A stretch of 54,623 nucleotides of DNA from Lachnospiraceae bacterium (GCA_017934175.1 JAGBKB010000019.1:1-54623); one strand, 5' to 3'. Positions 44,015-52,840 are shown, numbered from the stretch's first letter. Program-made: numbers and translations. The notes: generated by a model not told the origin, from the letters alone.

Positions 44015-46640
44015 AATAATTAATATTTTGAATTGTAAGTTTGTTGTAAAATTGTTTTTATTAACAGCAATTATTATATTATTATTGTCAAATGTTTTAT
44101 TTGCAAATAATGCTAAGACCACACAAAAATCTGGATTTACTGATGAAGAGATAATGGCAATTTACAATAGAAGTGTTAGAGGAATTGATCATATATATTT
44201 AAAGAAAGTTATTGACAATAAAATGGATGTAGGTGTTCCAGGGCTTTGGGAACTTATAGTTCATGGTAATGATGGAGACTGGGATCATGATGGCATTAAA
44301 AATATAGATGAAATAGAGTTATTAAAAGATAAGGTAGGAAATTTATATTTAAATATAAAATCAGATCCATTTAATGAAGATTCAGACTTTGATGGAATAA
44401 AAGATGTAGTAGAAATTAAATTTGGACTAGACCCATTAAACTATACAGAAGATGAAAAACAACATTCTTTAGTATCACCATCAGATAAATTAAAAGCTAA
44501 CTGGTTTCAGAATCTTCGTATAACTTTATCAAATAGATTTTTTGGAGTCGATGAGTTAAGTGAAATAGATATTATAGAGAATCATTTACTTAAGTTTTTG
44601 GATAGTGAAATGAATAGGATAAATGTGGAGGTTGTAGATAAAGTAGCTACTAGTATTGAAAATGGGACTGAACTATATGAGATAGTAAATGATGTACTTT
44701 TATCAAATAAATTGGATGAAGTCAAAATCATACCAGAGATTACAAATATGGTTAAAGATGTATTTAAAAAAACTGGGAAAGAAGTAGTAATAAATAGAAT
44801 AAATAATTCAAATGAAATACTTGACTATTTAATTAAAAATGGAAGTAGGCAAACGGTTAAAAAAGCAGCAAAAAATGTTAAGAAACTTTTAAGTGATGAA
44901 AAAGAGAATTTATCGTATAAACTTGAGGGCATTGGAGAAGTTGCAGTTGATAATGTAAAGGATAAATTGATTGATTTATTGGTAGATAAATCTACAGAAT
45001 ATGCTTCTAAAAAACTCGCGAAAGAAGCACTTTATAAAACAATTAAAGATGATATAGGAATAGGATGGAATGTTGGGTATTTTATATTTAAAAATACATT
45101 TAAAGATACTATAGATAATGCTACTGATGATGCATTAGAGGCTTTGCTATATTGTGACTTAGGGAATGCAATATTTAATTATTATTCAAATTTATTTTAT
45201 GAAAAAAAAGTAAATGATGGCAATAATACATACAAATATTATATATTAAAGGATGTAAATAATATTTATAATATCCTGGATACATATAAACTATTGCAAC
45301 ATTGGCTTGAAGGACATAAAGAATTGCTTAATGGTCTTTCAATGAAAACAGAGCATACAATAGAGCTTGAAAAAGAAGAAGATAATACAATATTAATGCT
45401 CAAACATAAAATACAAGTTTTTGAATTATATGCTGATAAAATGACTAAGCGAAATGAATATCTGAAAAGTGTTAATAATATTAGAAATAATAATAAGACA
45501 TTGTTTGACAATGATTATGAAAGTAAAATAGAATTAATTCATAGCAATAATTTAGATAATAGCAATAAAAGAAATGTTTTTATCTTCAAAGATGGAAAAT
45601 ATTATTATATAGATATAAATGGAGATTTATTAAAAAATACTGTAATAGTTGATACAAATGGTTTTTGCTATGAATCAAATGACAAAGGTGAAGTTACTGT
45701 GAGTGAAAATGTTGCTGGGGCTTGGGAACCAAATAGTGTATTAAAGTACTTTGATTGTCATACAGGCTATAATTCATCATATGAGGCATTTGAAAAATTT
45801 AACAAACAGTTTACTGAAGATGGATACACTGATATTATATTTTTGCATAAGAATTCAGAAAACAAAGTAAAGGAATTAGATATAGAAAAAAAATATAATG
45901 AATTAATTGAGTATGAAATAAATGGAAATTTTTATGAGGGCTATGCTAAAATTGAAGGAGTAATTGAAACTGATGATGGGAATATATTTGTTAGGCAAGA
46001 TGAAGGTGGTTATGATACTGATACATATGTAATGTATTATAAAAGCGGCAATATATATAATTATCTTTATTATTTTACTGGTGACATAGGAGAAGGACGT
46101 GTACATAAGTATAATGATTTAAAATATGAAATTACTGTAGATAATGATTATTCTGAGAAAATATCTGATTGGGAATTTTGGTTTATAAAAAAGAAGTTTA
46201 ATGAATTAAAAATTAAAAATTCTCCAAATTCACTTGAAAATCTATTAGAGTTATATGATGAAATAAATAAGTCAAACTTTGCTATCAAAAATGAAGATGG
46301 AAGTTATTTTATGTGGGCTTTTCCGGGAATGGGAATAGACGAAAATGGAAATAGAAAATGGGTAAAAGATCAATTACCTGCATTATTTGATGAACAAGGT
46401 AATTTGTGGGTATGTAAAAAAATTGAAGGTGCAGGTGCTGCTGGCGATGCTGGTTCTCGTGAATTGCAAATAAAATTTTTAAATGGAACAGATAGCAAAA
46501 TATATGTAGCTATTGATTCATATTATAGATCTGAATGGTCACCTGGTGGCACTTATTATGAAGATAATGAAACAAAAATGATGTTTGAAACTTATGAAAA
46601 ATTAACAGATTGTTATTCAAAAATAGTACATATGAAATAA
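44004..46640 (+). CDS. Large exported protein with TSP3-type calcium-binding repeats
   Basis: This 878-aa protein has an N-terminal signal or anchor (KLFLLTAIIILLLSNVLFA). Residues about 85-145 hold two acidic repeats, DWDHDGIKNIDEIE and DSDFDGIKDVVEIKFG, which fit thrombospondin-type-3 or dockerin-like calcium-binding loops. A long helical charged middle (about 170-470) and a beta-rich C-terminus with short DGKYYYIDINGDL repeats follow. The last 110 residues contain a Gly-rich GAGAAGDAGS loop. The frame opens 15 bases earlier, but AAAGGGGCG before the ATG at 44004 supports this start. It overlaps the zinc-ribbon gene upstream, so it belongs to that operon. No overall family is recognised. 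Confidence 0.7.
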   Translation: MYNKIINILNCKFVVKLFLLTAIIILLLSNVLFANNAKTTQKSGFTDEEIMAIYNRSVRGIDHIYLKKVIDNKMDVGVPGLWELIVHGNDGDWDHDGIKNIDEIELLKDKVGNLYLNIKSDPFNEDSDFDGIKDVVEIKFGLDPLNYTEDEKQHSLVSPSDKLKANWFQNLRITLSNRFFGVDELSEIDIIENHLLKFLDSEMNRINVEVVDKVATSIENGTELYEIVNDVLLSNKLDEVKIIPEITNMVKDVFKKTGKEVVINRINNSNEILDYLIKNGSRQTVKKAAKNVKKLLSDEKENLSYKLEGIGEVAVDNVKDKLIDLLVDKSTEYASKKLAKEALYKTIKDDIGIGWNVGYFIFKNTFKDTIDNATDDALEALLYCDLGNAIFNYYSNLFYEKKVNDGNNTYKYYILKDVNNIYNILDTYKLLQHWLEGHKELLNGLSMKTEHTIELEKEEDNTILMLKHKIQVFELYADKMTKRNEYLKSVNNIRNNNKTLFDNDYESKIELIHSNNLDNSNKRNVFIFKDGKYYYIDINGDLLKNTVIVDTNGFCYESNDKGEVTVSENVAGAWEPNSVLKYFDCHTGYNSSYEAFEKFNKQFTEDGYTDIIFLHKNSENKVKELDIEKKYNELIEYEINGNFYEGYAKIEGVIETDDGNIFVRQDEGGYDTDTYVMYYKSGNIYNYLYYFTGDIGEGRVHKYNDLKYEITVDNDYSEKISDWEFWFIKKKFNELKIKNSPNSLENLLELYDEINKSNFAIKNEDGSYFMWAFPGMGIDENGNRKWVKDQLPALFDEQGNLWVCKKIEGAGAAGDAGSRELQIKFLNGTDSKIYVAIDSYYRSEWSPGGTYYEDNETKMMFETYEKLTDCYSKIVHMK

Positions 46641-46697
46641 ATTGACAATAAAAAAATAATAGATATTGTTAAAATGAAATTAAGAGAGGATAAAACT

Positions 46698-47519
46698 ATG
46701 GTAGTATGTAGTAATTGTGGAGCAAGTGTAGAAGAAGGAAAGTTTTGCGAGAAATGTGGTAGTCCATTAGTACCAAAAGAAAATGCAAATCCTAATGAGT
46801 TTAATAATCAAAGTGCAATACCACAAAGTAAAGGTGGATTTTTTGATAAGATAAGTTCATCAATGAATAAAGCAGCATCAGATTTGATGGCAATAAAGAG
46901 CGATTTTAGCAATGGTGTTTTGATTTGTAAAGTAAGTAAGATACCAAATGTGCAAGAAAAGAAAATAAAGGTAGATGATACAGAAATTCTATTTTATAAT
47001 AATGGTACAGGTTTTATAAAATACAATCAAACATTTACAACGCAAGATAAAGATTTTCTATGTTTTTATGTAAAGAATGTAACAGTTCTACAAAATAGTT
47101 TTATAGTAGATATAAAAGCACCTATTAAAAATCTTAATGATACTGATTTAATAAATGCAAAAGTTCATTTTAACATGGAATTAAAAGCAGAAGACATAGA
47201 TTTATTTTTTTATTCACTAATGTCAATAAAACAAGAAACTTGGAGAATGATAGATATAAACTCTATGTTATCAACTACATTAAACAAAATAGTAAATGAA
47301 AATACCATAAATATGGTTAAAAATGATGGCAACATTGATTTAAGAGATATAAAAGGACAAATTAGTAAATTTACTGATGAGATAAAAAGTTTAATAAATA
47401 ATGAAATATCAATATATGGATTAAAAGTAAATTCATTTACTTTATTTAATGTAGAAACTAATATGCAAGAGATAAATAAAATATTAATTGATAATTTATA
47501 CAAAGGTTTTGAAGGATAA
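46698..47519 (+). CDS. Zinc-ribbon protein with an SPFH-like domain
   Basis: This is a 273-aa protein. The N-terminal zinc ribbon is CSNCGAS and CEKCGSP. A flexible linker leads to a domain with SIKQETWRMIDINSMLSTT, NEISIYGLKVNSFTLFNVE and NKILIDNLYKG. This pattern recalls SPFH/band-7 or virion-core-type proteins, but the match is weak. No membrane helix is present, unlike the three paralogous zinc ribbons upstream. A start at 46674 is possible, but GAGAGGA eight bases before the ATG at 46698 and the position of the ribbon favour the later start. Confidence 0.62.
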   Translation: MVVCSNCGASVEEGKFCEKCGSPLVPKENANPNEFNNQSAIPQSKGGFFDKISSSMNKAASDLMAIKSDFSNGVLICKVSKIPNVQEKKIKVDDTEILFYNNGTGFIKYNQTFTTQDKDFLCFYVKNVTVLQNSFIVDIKAPIKNLNDTDLINAKVHFNMELKAEDIDLFFYSLMSIKQETWRMIDINSMLSTTLNKIVNENTINMVKNDGNIDLRDIKGQISKFTDEIKSLINNEISIYGLKVNSFTLFNVETNMQEINKILIDNLYKGFEG

Positions 47520-47622
47520 GAATTATAAAATGTTTATAATATTGACTTATAAAGACTTAAACTAATGATTCATATATAAGTGAGATAGGGTTATTCTATG
47601 GAGGTTTTGTTCGTGATAACTT

Positions 47623-47654
47623 GATACTATCTAAATTAGATAGCATCTTTTTTT
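47623..47654 (+). terminator. Intrinsic terminator after the zinc-ribbon cluster
   Basis: GATACTATCTAA (47623-47634) pairs with TTAGATAGCATC (47636-47647), with one A-C mismatch, and is followed by a long T run. It marks the end of the cluster that began at 40402. The arms nearly touch, so a few inner pairs open to make the loop. Confidence 0.75.
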
Positions 47655-47667
47655 ATGCCATAAAATA

Positions 47668-47676
47668 TGTTATAAT
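47668..47676 (+). promoter_or_regulatory. Extended -10 promoter of the flavoprotein reductase
   Basis: TGTTATAAT is a TGn-extended perfect -10. Transcription would start near 47683, just before the AGGAGG at 47691-47696 that serves the ATG at 47703. Confidence 0.55.
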
Positions 47677-47702
47677 GTATGTATATTTTGAGGAGGCAAA
47701 CT

Positions 47703-49808
47703 ATGAATAATTATTTGAGAAAAGTTTATAGCACTATAGCAATGGTTTTATCATTAAGTTTACTTATATCTTGCACTACAAGTGTAAGTAATAAAACTAA
47801 TGAAACTAAAGAAACAGTAAGTGCTTCAAGTGAAAAAACTTATCATGGTGTTTCTCTTGGTTATAATGGAAGTATTGAAGTTGATGTGATAATAGATAAT
47901 GACATAATTAAAGATATAATTGTGACAAGTGAGAAAGAGACACCAGGTATAGGTGGACCGCTCACTGATAACAAAGGAAATGCTATAAAGGTTGGTGGTG
48001 AGTCACCTATAACACTTGTTCCTAAAATGATAGTAGATAATCAATCTATAAATGTTGATGCAGTGTCAGGTGCTACAGCAACCAGTTATGGTATACTTCA
48101 TGCAGTATCTGATGCTTTAATAAAAGCAAATTATAGAGTGGATGCAGTTAGTGCAGCAACTGAAATAGTGAGCCCTGATTATAAACCTGCAGAAGTTAAT
48201 ATTTCTGATGAGGAGAGAGCACTTTTAAATAAATGGCTCATAAAGGCAAATTATGAAATCAATCGTGAAAATATAAATAGTGATGTGGTAGTAATAGGTG
48301 GTGGAGGTGCAGGTCTTGCTGCTGCGATTTCTGCAAGTGAAAACGGTGCAAAAGTTGTTGTGATAGAAAAAAATGGTGAAGTTGGTGGAGATACTTTGGT
48401 ATGTGGAGCAATATATAATGCTCCAAATACTGATTTACAAAAGCAAATTGAAATGAATAATATAAAAGAAGAAGTCGTTGAAAAAGCACTATCTGAAACA
48501 CCTGTAAATGAAGAACATAAAAAACTAATTGATACAGTTAAGACACAGTTAGAAGAGCATAAGAAAAATAATCCATCAGAATTATTTGACTCTAAAGAGT
48601 GGTATGCTTTACAGACATTTAATGGTGGAGATAAAAAAGCAAACCTATCACTTGTTAAAACTTTATGCTTCAATTCTTATGATTGTTTAAATTGGATAAA
48701 AAATATTGGAGTTAGTTTTTATGACTACATTTCACAGGGTGCAGGAAGTTTGTGGGAGAGAACTCATACCAATAAGTCTCCAATGGGAACTGGATTTATA
48801 TCAAACTATCTTAAAAAAATTGAAAGTGATAGCAACATACAGATTGTAACTAATACAACGGCTACGGCTATAGAAAAAAAAGATTCTGATAGAGTTAATG
48901 TAGTAAAGTGTGTTGACAAATATGGAAATGAATTTGAAGTAACTGCCAACAAAGGTGTGATAATAGCAACAGGTGGTTTTTCTGCAAATGCTTCAATGAT
49001 AGATTTGTATAACAATGAAAATAGCAAGTGGAAAGATATAGCTTTAAAAGATATTCCTACAACAAATAGAAAAACTGTTTCAAATGGTAGTGGTATAGAG
49101 ATGGGAGCAAGTGTAGGTGCTGACATAGTAGATATGAGTGAAATACAACTTTTATATCTTGGAAATCTTGCTGATGGGCAACTTACTAAATATCCACCAA
49201 GATGTGTAAATGGTACAGACCAAGTTATATTTATAAATAAAAATGGTGAAAGATTTACTAATGAAGGTGGAAGAAGAGATGATATTTGTAAAGCCATTTT
49301 AAATGAACCTGATAAAATGTTTTATATATTAGAGTCAGGTGATGGCGATAAGTATATAGATATACATAGCGAAGATTTTAAATCTGCTGATGGTTTTTCA
49401 CTTAAATATCTTGAGGAAAATAATTATATATATATAGGTGAAACACTTGATGAACTTGCTGAAAAACTTAATATGGATGTTAATGTACTTAAAAATACAA
49501 TAGATGAGTTTAACAGTTGTGTAGATGGAAAAACTGATAAGTATGGTAGAACATTATTTTCTACAAAACTTGAAAAAGGACCATATGTAGCAACACCAAG
49601 ACAAGTTTCTGTTCATCACACTATGGGTGGACTTAAAATTGATGAGAGAGCACATGTCCTTGATAAAAATGGTGAAGTAATAAAAGCACTTTATGCCGCA
49701 GGCGAAGTTACTGGTGGCATACATGGAGGTAATAGACTTGGAGGAAATGCTGTAGTTGATACAGTTGTATTTGGAAAAATTGCTGGTGGAAATGCTGCAA
49801 CTGAATAA
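47703..49808 (+). CDS. Extracytoplasmic flavoprotein reductase (FMN-binding plus FAD-dependent fumarate reductase-like)
   Basis: This is a 701-aa lipoprotein. The signal ends in LLISC, so C24 would be lipidated. Next is an FMN_bind domain with the flavinylation motif DAVSGATATS, where T125 is the expected FMN-linked Thr. From about residue 195 a FAD_binding_2 domain follows: VVVIGGGGAGLAAAISAS, then VGGDTLVCGA, and at the end ALYAAGEVTGGIHGGNR. This is the architecture of fumarate, urocanate and related reductases that use extracellular electron transfer. The substrate cannot be read. FMN attachment needs an ApbE transferase, not present in the window. The upstream in-frame ATG 47679 overlaps the ribosome-binding site and is rejected. 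Confidence 0.88.
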   Translation: MNNYLRKVYSTIAMVLSLSLLISCTTSVSNKTNETKETVSASSEKTYHGVSLGYNGSIEVDVIIDNDIIKDIIVTSEKETPGIGGPLTDNKGNAIKVGGESPITLVPKMIVDNQSINVDAVSGATATSYGILHAVSDALIKANYRVDAVSAATEIVSPDYKPAEVNISDEERALLNKWLIKANYEINRENINSDVVVIGGGGAGLAAAISASENGAKVVVIEKNGEVGGDTLVCGAIYNAPNTDLQKQIEMNNIKEEVVEKALSETPVNEEHKKLIDTVKTQLEEHKKNNPSELFDSKEWYALQTFNGGDKKANLSLVKTLCFNSYDCLNWIKNIGVSFYDYISQGAGSLWERTHTNKSPMGTGFISNYLKKIESDSNIQIVTNTTATAIEKKDSDRVNVVKCVDKYGNEFEVTANKGVIIATGGFSANASMIDLYNNENSKWKDIALKDIPTTNRKTVSNGSGIEMGASVGADIVDMSEIQLLYLGNLADGQLTKYPPRCVNGTDQVIFINKNGERFTNEGGRRDDICKAILNEPDKMFYILESGDGDKYIDIHSEDFKSADGFSLKYLEENNYIYIGETLDELAEKLNMDVNVLKNTIDEFNSCVDGKTDKYGRTLFSTKLEKGPYVATPRQVSVHHTMGGLKIDERAHVLDKNGEVIKALYAAGEVTGGIHGGNRLGGNAVVDTVVFGKIAGGNAATE

Positions 49809-49814
49809 TTATGA

Positions 49815-50090
49815 GAGTGTGGACCAGATACTAATTTGCTTGAACTTGAAATTGATGAGAGTTTACTTTGTTATATAAATATATCTAAATGGGGAACAAT
49901 ACTAAATTATTCGTATATAGCAAAAGATAGTGCAAATGGCATACTGGGTAAAACTATTGATATACTTGCGGTGGTAGCCACTATAGCAGGTGTTGCTACT
50001 TCACTTGGTCTTGGTGCATTACCATTTTCAATAATTATGCTTTTTATTATGTTATCTGTTATAAAGGCATTGAAATCAGAAAATAAATAA
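49815..50090 (+). pseudogene. Remnant of a BCCT-family (betaine/choline/carnitine) transporter
   Basis: The stretch ILGKTIDILAVVATIAG followed by VATSLGLGA is a near-perfect match to the conserved middle of BCCT transporters. It runs straight into LPFSIIMLFIMLSVIKAL, which resembles their last helix. Normally about 200 residues separate the two, so a large internal deletion has fused them, and the N-terminal half is missing as well. Only weak starts such as TTG 49836 are available. It is a decayed gene, not a small protein in its own right. It follows the flavoprotein gene closely. Confidence 0.72.
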
Positions 50091-50114
50091 ATATAATTAA
50101 CACATAGTATAAAG

Positions 50115-50146
50115 ATAGGGGTATTGTTGAAAACCCCTATTTTTTT
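50115..50146 (+). terminator. Intrinsic terminator
   Basis: ATAGGGGT (50115-50122) pairs with ACCCCTAT (50133-50140) around a 10-base loop, followed by six T. It ends transcription from the flavoprotein gene and the BCCT remnant. The T run overlaps the -35 of the next promoter. Confidence 0.85.
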
Positions 50147-50173
50147 GACATAAAAGTGTCTATGTGATAAACT
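50145..50173 (+). promoter_or_regulatory. Promoter of the histidine phosphatase gene
   Basis: TTGACA (50145-50150) and TAAACT (50168-50173) are 17 bases apart. Transcription would start near 50180, giving a leader of about 53 nt. Confidence 0.65.
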
Positions 50174-50232
50174 ATTTGATGAGATGATGCTCGAATAAAG
50201 TAAGAGATTAAATTGAAAAGGAAATCGGCAAT

Positions 50233-51585
50233 ATGAAAGAATTAAAGGTTTTGTATGGGAAAATCATAAGAAAAGTATTATTTTCAATAGTTTTCTCAAC
50301 AACTATATTATTATTTAGTAGTTGTAAAAATGATATTACTATTAGTAGTACTAATAATAAAAGTGTTGTAATGGATGCACAACATTTATCAGGTCAACAG
50401 AAGGGGTATAAATTAAAACAAGTTGTGGTTTTAAGTAGGCACAATGTTCGTTCTCCTTTAGGAAATAGTGGGTCAGAGATTGATAATTTGACACCGCATA
50501 AATGGTTTGATTGGACTTCAAAGCAAAGCCAACTTTCTATAAGAGGTGGCGTGCTTGAGACAGAAATGGGACAATATTTTAGAAAATGGTTTGAGCGAGA
50601 AAAATTATTTAGTGAGAACTATGACCCTAAAAATATTGATGTATTGACTGATGAAGTTCGTATATATGCCAATTCGAAACAAAGAACACTTGCTACAGCA
50701 AATTATTTTTTGACAGGTCTTTTCCCAGTTAGTGATTTAGATGTGGAACATCATATGGAATATGATACAATGGACCCAGTGTTTAATCCAGTTCTTACCA
50801 ATATTGATGATGAATTTATAAAAGTTGCTTTAGAGCAAATGAAAGAAATGTCATTAGCAAAAGTATCTAAATTAAAACCAAATTATGATTTGATAGAATC
50901 TGTAGTAGATGTAAAAGAATCAAATGATTATAAAGAAGGAAAGTTTATTGGATTTAAGACAGATGATGACCAATTTATATTAGAGAATAATAAAGAGCCT
51001 GTGGTAAAAGGTTCGCTGAAAAAAGCGTGTCTACTTAGTGATGCATTAACGGCACAGTATTATGAATGTAGCGATGATGTTGCTGCATTTGGAAAGAAAA
51101 TAAGTTATGAAGATTGGGAAAAGATTTCAGAAGTAAAAGATGTGTATGAGGATGTGCTTTTTACTGCTTCTATAGTTGCAACAAATGTTGCAAAACCTCT
51201 TCTAACTGAAATGTTAAAAGAAATAAATAATGAAAATAGAAAATTTACTTTCCTATGTGGTCATGACTCAAATGTCGATAGTGTACTCGCTGCTTTAAAT
51301 GTAAATGAGTATTTTTTACCATTAGCCATAGAGAGAAAGACACCAATAGGTTGTAAAATTGTGGTGAGCACTTGGACAAAAGATGATGATAAAACAAATA
51401 GCGAATATATGTCAATAGATATGATGTATCAAAGTGTTGACCAACTTAGAGGCATTGAAATGCTTGATGAAAAAAATCCACCAGCAATATATAAATTAAG
51501 TTTTAAAGAACTTAATAGAAATGCTGATGGCTATTTTAGAAAAGATGATGTGGTTAAGTTGTTTGAGGAAGCAATAGCAAAATAG
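50233..51585 (+). CDS. Histidine-type phosphatase lipoprotein
   Basis: This is a 450-aa secreted phosphatase of the histidine acid phosphatase branch (phytase or glucose-1-phosphatase-like). The signal peptide ends in LFSSC, so C31 is probably lipidated. The catalytic motif is SRHNVRSPL with H70 as nucleophile; this RHN form is common in one branch of the family, in place of RHG. The second active-site motif is CGHDSN, with H344 and D345. The conserved segments LTPHKWFDWTS and GGVLETEMGQYFR also fit. AAGGAAA lies ahead of the ATG. It likely releases phosphate from organic esters outside the cell. Confidence 0.88.
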   Translation: MKELKVLYGKIIRKVLFSIVFSTTILLFSSCKNDITISSTNNKSVVMDAQHLSGQQKGYKLKQVVVLSRHNVRSPLGNSGSEIDNLTPHKWFDWTSKQSQLSIRGGVLETEMGQYFRKWFEREKLFSENYDPKNIDVLTDEVRIYANSKQRTLATANYFLTGLFPVSDLDVEHHMEYDTMDPVFNPVLTNIDDEFIKVALEQMKEMSLAKVSKLKPNYDLIESVVDVKESNDYKEGKFIGFKTDDDQFILENNKEPVVKGSLKKACLLSDALTAQYYECSDDVAAFGKKISYEDWEKISEVKDVYEDVLFTASIVATNVAKPLLTEMLKEINNENRKFTFLCGHDSNVDSVLAALNVNEYFLPLAIERKTPIGCKIVVSTWTKDDDKTNSEYMSIDMMYQSVDQLRGIEMLDEKNPPAIYKLSFKELNRNADGYFRKDDVVKLFEEAIAK

Positions 51586-51592
51586 TTTATGT

Positions 51593-51620
51593 AAAGTGGG
51601 GAAATGCAAATTTCCACTTT
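51593..51620 (+). terminator. Stem-loop after the phosphatase gene, weak terminator
   Basis: AAAGTGG (51593-51599) pairs with CCACTTT (51614-51620), with further inner A-T pairs possible. Only a short T stretch is part of the stem, and no good T run follows, so termination is uncertain. Confidence 0.4.
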
Positions 51621-51661
51621 GGCTTAAGTTATAAATCATATAACTAAAATATAAAATTGGA

Positions 51662-51689
51662 TTGTAAATTTAAGTATTTATGTTAAAAT
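51662..51689 (+). promoter_or_regulatory. Promoter of the cysK-cysE leader
   Basis: TTGTAA (51662-51667) and TAAAAT (51684-51689) are 16 bases apart, and TGT before the -10 makes it an extended -10. Transcription would start near 51696, about 10 bases before the leader-peptide ATG, so the leader peptide is translated almost from the 5' end. Confidence 0.55.
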
Positions 51690-51706
51690 AAATTAAGGTA
51701 ATTCAC

Positions 51707-51790
51707 ATGAAAGGTGTATTCACAAAACTCAATAGTTGTTGTGTATGTTGCATGAAAGCAATTCATTTTTCGTGTGCATACAAAAAATAG
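51707..51790 (+). CDS. Cysteine-rich leader peptide of the cysK-cysE operon
   Basis: This 27-codon ORF begins with ATG 51707, with AAGGT (51695-51699) at a correct distance, and ends at TAG 51788-51790. It contains five Cys codons: positions 11, 12, 14, 15 and 23, within NSCCVCCMK and FSCAYKK. Nearly one residue in five is Cys, which is far above any normal protein. It stands directly upstream of an intrinsic terminator and of the cysteine biosynthesis genes cysK and cysE. By analogy with the trp and his leaders, slow translation of the Cys codons when Cys-tRNA is scarce should prevent termination. The composition and layout are seen; the mechanism is inferred. Confidence 0.82.
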   Translation: MKGVFTKLNSCCVCCMKAIHFSCAYKK

Positions 51791-51815
51791 TTTATTGTAA
51801 TTAAGATAATTTCTT

Positions 51816-51850
51816 AAATGCTACGGAAAATGAGTCCGTAGCATTTTTTT
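51816..51850 (+). terminator. Attenuator terminator of cysK-cysE
   Basis: AAATGCTACGGA (51816-51827) pairs perfectly with TCCGTAGCATTT (51835-51846) around a seven-base loop, followed by a T run. It lies between the Cys leader peptide and cysK, so it must be bypassed for expression. ATGC and ACG of its 5' arm (51818-51825) can also pair with CGTGTGCAT at 51771-51779 inside the leader ORF, with a small internal loop. This is a candidate antiterminator. A ribosome that finishes the peptide would cover that segment; one stalled at codons 11 to 15 would leave it free. Confidence 0.85.
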
Positions 51851-51898
51851 ATTGTATGTGGGTTGCCTAAAAAAGAAAAAAATAGGAGAAAAAATATT

Positions 51899-52840
51899 AT
51901 GAAAAGAATAGTAAATAGTGCTTATGAACTTATTGGGGAAACACCAATATTAAATGCAAAGAAATATGCATTAAAGAATGATATTAAAGATGTGGAGTTA
52001 TTGGTAAAACTTGAGTATTTTAATCCTGCAGGCTCTGTAAAAGATAGAATTGCTTATGCGATGGTATTAGATGCTGAAAAAAGTGGCAAGTTAAAACCTG
52101 GTGGAACTATAATTGAGCCTACAAGTGGAAATACTGGGATAGGACTTGCTTCTATTGCTACACAAAGAGGCTATAAAGCAATATTCACAATGCCTGAAAC
52201 AATGAGTGTTGAGAGAAGAAATATGTTAAAGGCATATGGCGCAAGTATTGAATTAACTCCTGGTAGTGAAGGAATGAAAGGCGCTATAAAAAAGGCAGAA
52301 GAATTAAATAAACAAATTAGTAATTCTGTTATACTTGGTCAATTTGATAATATGGCAAATGTAAAAATTCATTACGAGACAACAGGACCAGAGATATGGG
52401 AACAAACTGAAGGAAAGGTGGATATTTTTGTAGCAGGAGTTGGAACTGGTGGAACTATAACTGGGGTAGGAGAATTTTTAAAAAGTAAAAACACTAATAT
52501 TAAAATTGTTGCAGTAGAACCTGCATCAAGTCCAGTTTTATCTAAAGGAACAACCGGAGCACATAAAATTCAAGGAATAGGTGCAGGTTTTGTGCCAAGT
52601 ATACTGAATACAAAGATATATGATGAAATTATAACTATTGAAAATGATGATGCATTTGAGGAAGGAAGAAAATTTGCAAGTGCAGAAGGTATACTTGTTG
52701 GAATATCATCAGGAGCAGCACTTAAAGCCGCATCGTTACTTGCAAAACGAAGTGAAAATGCGAATAAAAAAATAGTTGTATTATTACCTGATTCTGGAGA
52801 TAGATACTTATCAACACCGTTGTTTAACTCGGAGGTTTAA
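51899..52840 (+). CDS. cysK: Cysteine synthase (O-acetylserine sulfhydrylase)
   Basis: CysK makes cysteine from O-acetylserine and sulfide using pyridoxal phosphate. The 313-aa protein has the PLP lysine K48 in NPAGSVKDR, the substrate loop [11 protein letters not shown], the phosphate-binding [10 protein letters not shown], and the ending [11 protein letters not shown]. All are intact and the length is normal. An open frame extends upstream to TTG 51863, but AGGAG ahead of ATG 51899 marks the real start. The gene is the first of an operon with cysE and is preceded by the Cys leader peptide and attenuator. No T-box sequence is seen in the leader. Confidence 0.96.
   Translation: MKRIVNSAYELIGETPILNAKKYALKNDIKDVELLVKLEYFNPAGSVKDRIAYAMVLDAEKSGKLKPGGTIIEPTSGNTGIGLASIATQRGYKAIFTMPETMSVERRNMLKAYGASIELTPGSEGMKGAIKKAEELNKQISNSVILGQFDNMANVKIHYETTGPEIWEQTEGKVDIFVAGVGTGGTITGVGEFLKSKNTNIKIVAVEPASSPVLSKGTTGAHKIQGIGAGFVPSILNTKIYDEIITIENDDAFEEGRKFASAEGILVGISSGAALKAASLLAKRSENANKKIVVLLPDSGDRYLSTPLFNSEV

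Noticed and set aside
50437-50460. Defective catalytic motif in the histidine phosphatase (RHN instead of RHG)
   Set aside because: RHNxRSP is a normal form in one branch of the family, and the second motif GHD is intact.
51690-51898. Cys T-box riboswitch upstream of cysK
   Set aside because: No T-box sequence, specifier loop or long structured leader is present; the leader is only about 200 bases and is filled by the Cys-rich ORF and one terminator.
51863-51898. N-terminal extension of CysK from a TTG
   Set aside because: It covers the ribosome-binding site of ATG 51899 and adds a Lys-rich tail not typical of CysK.
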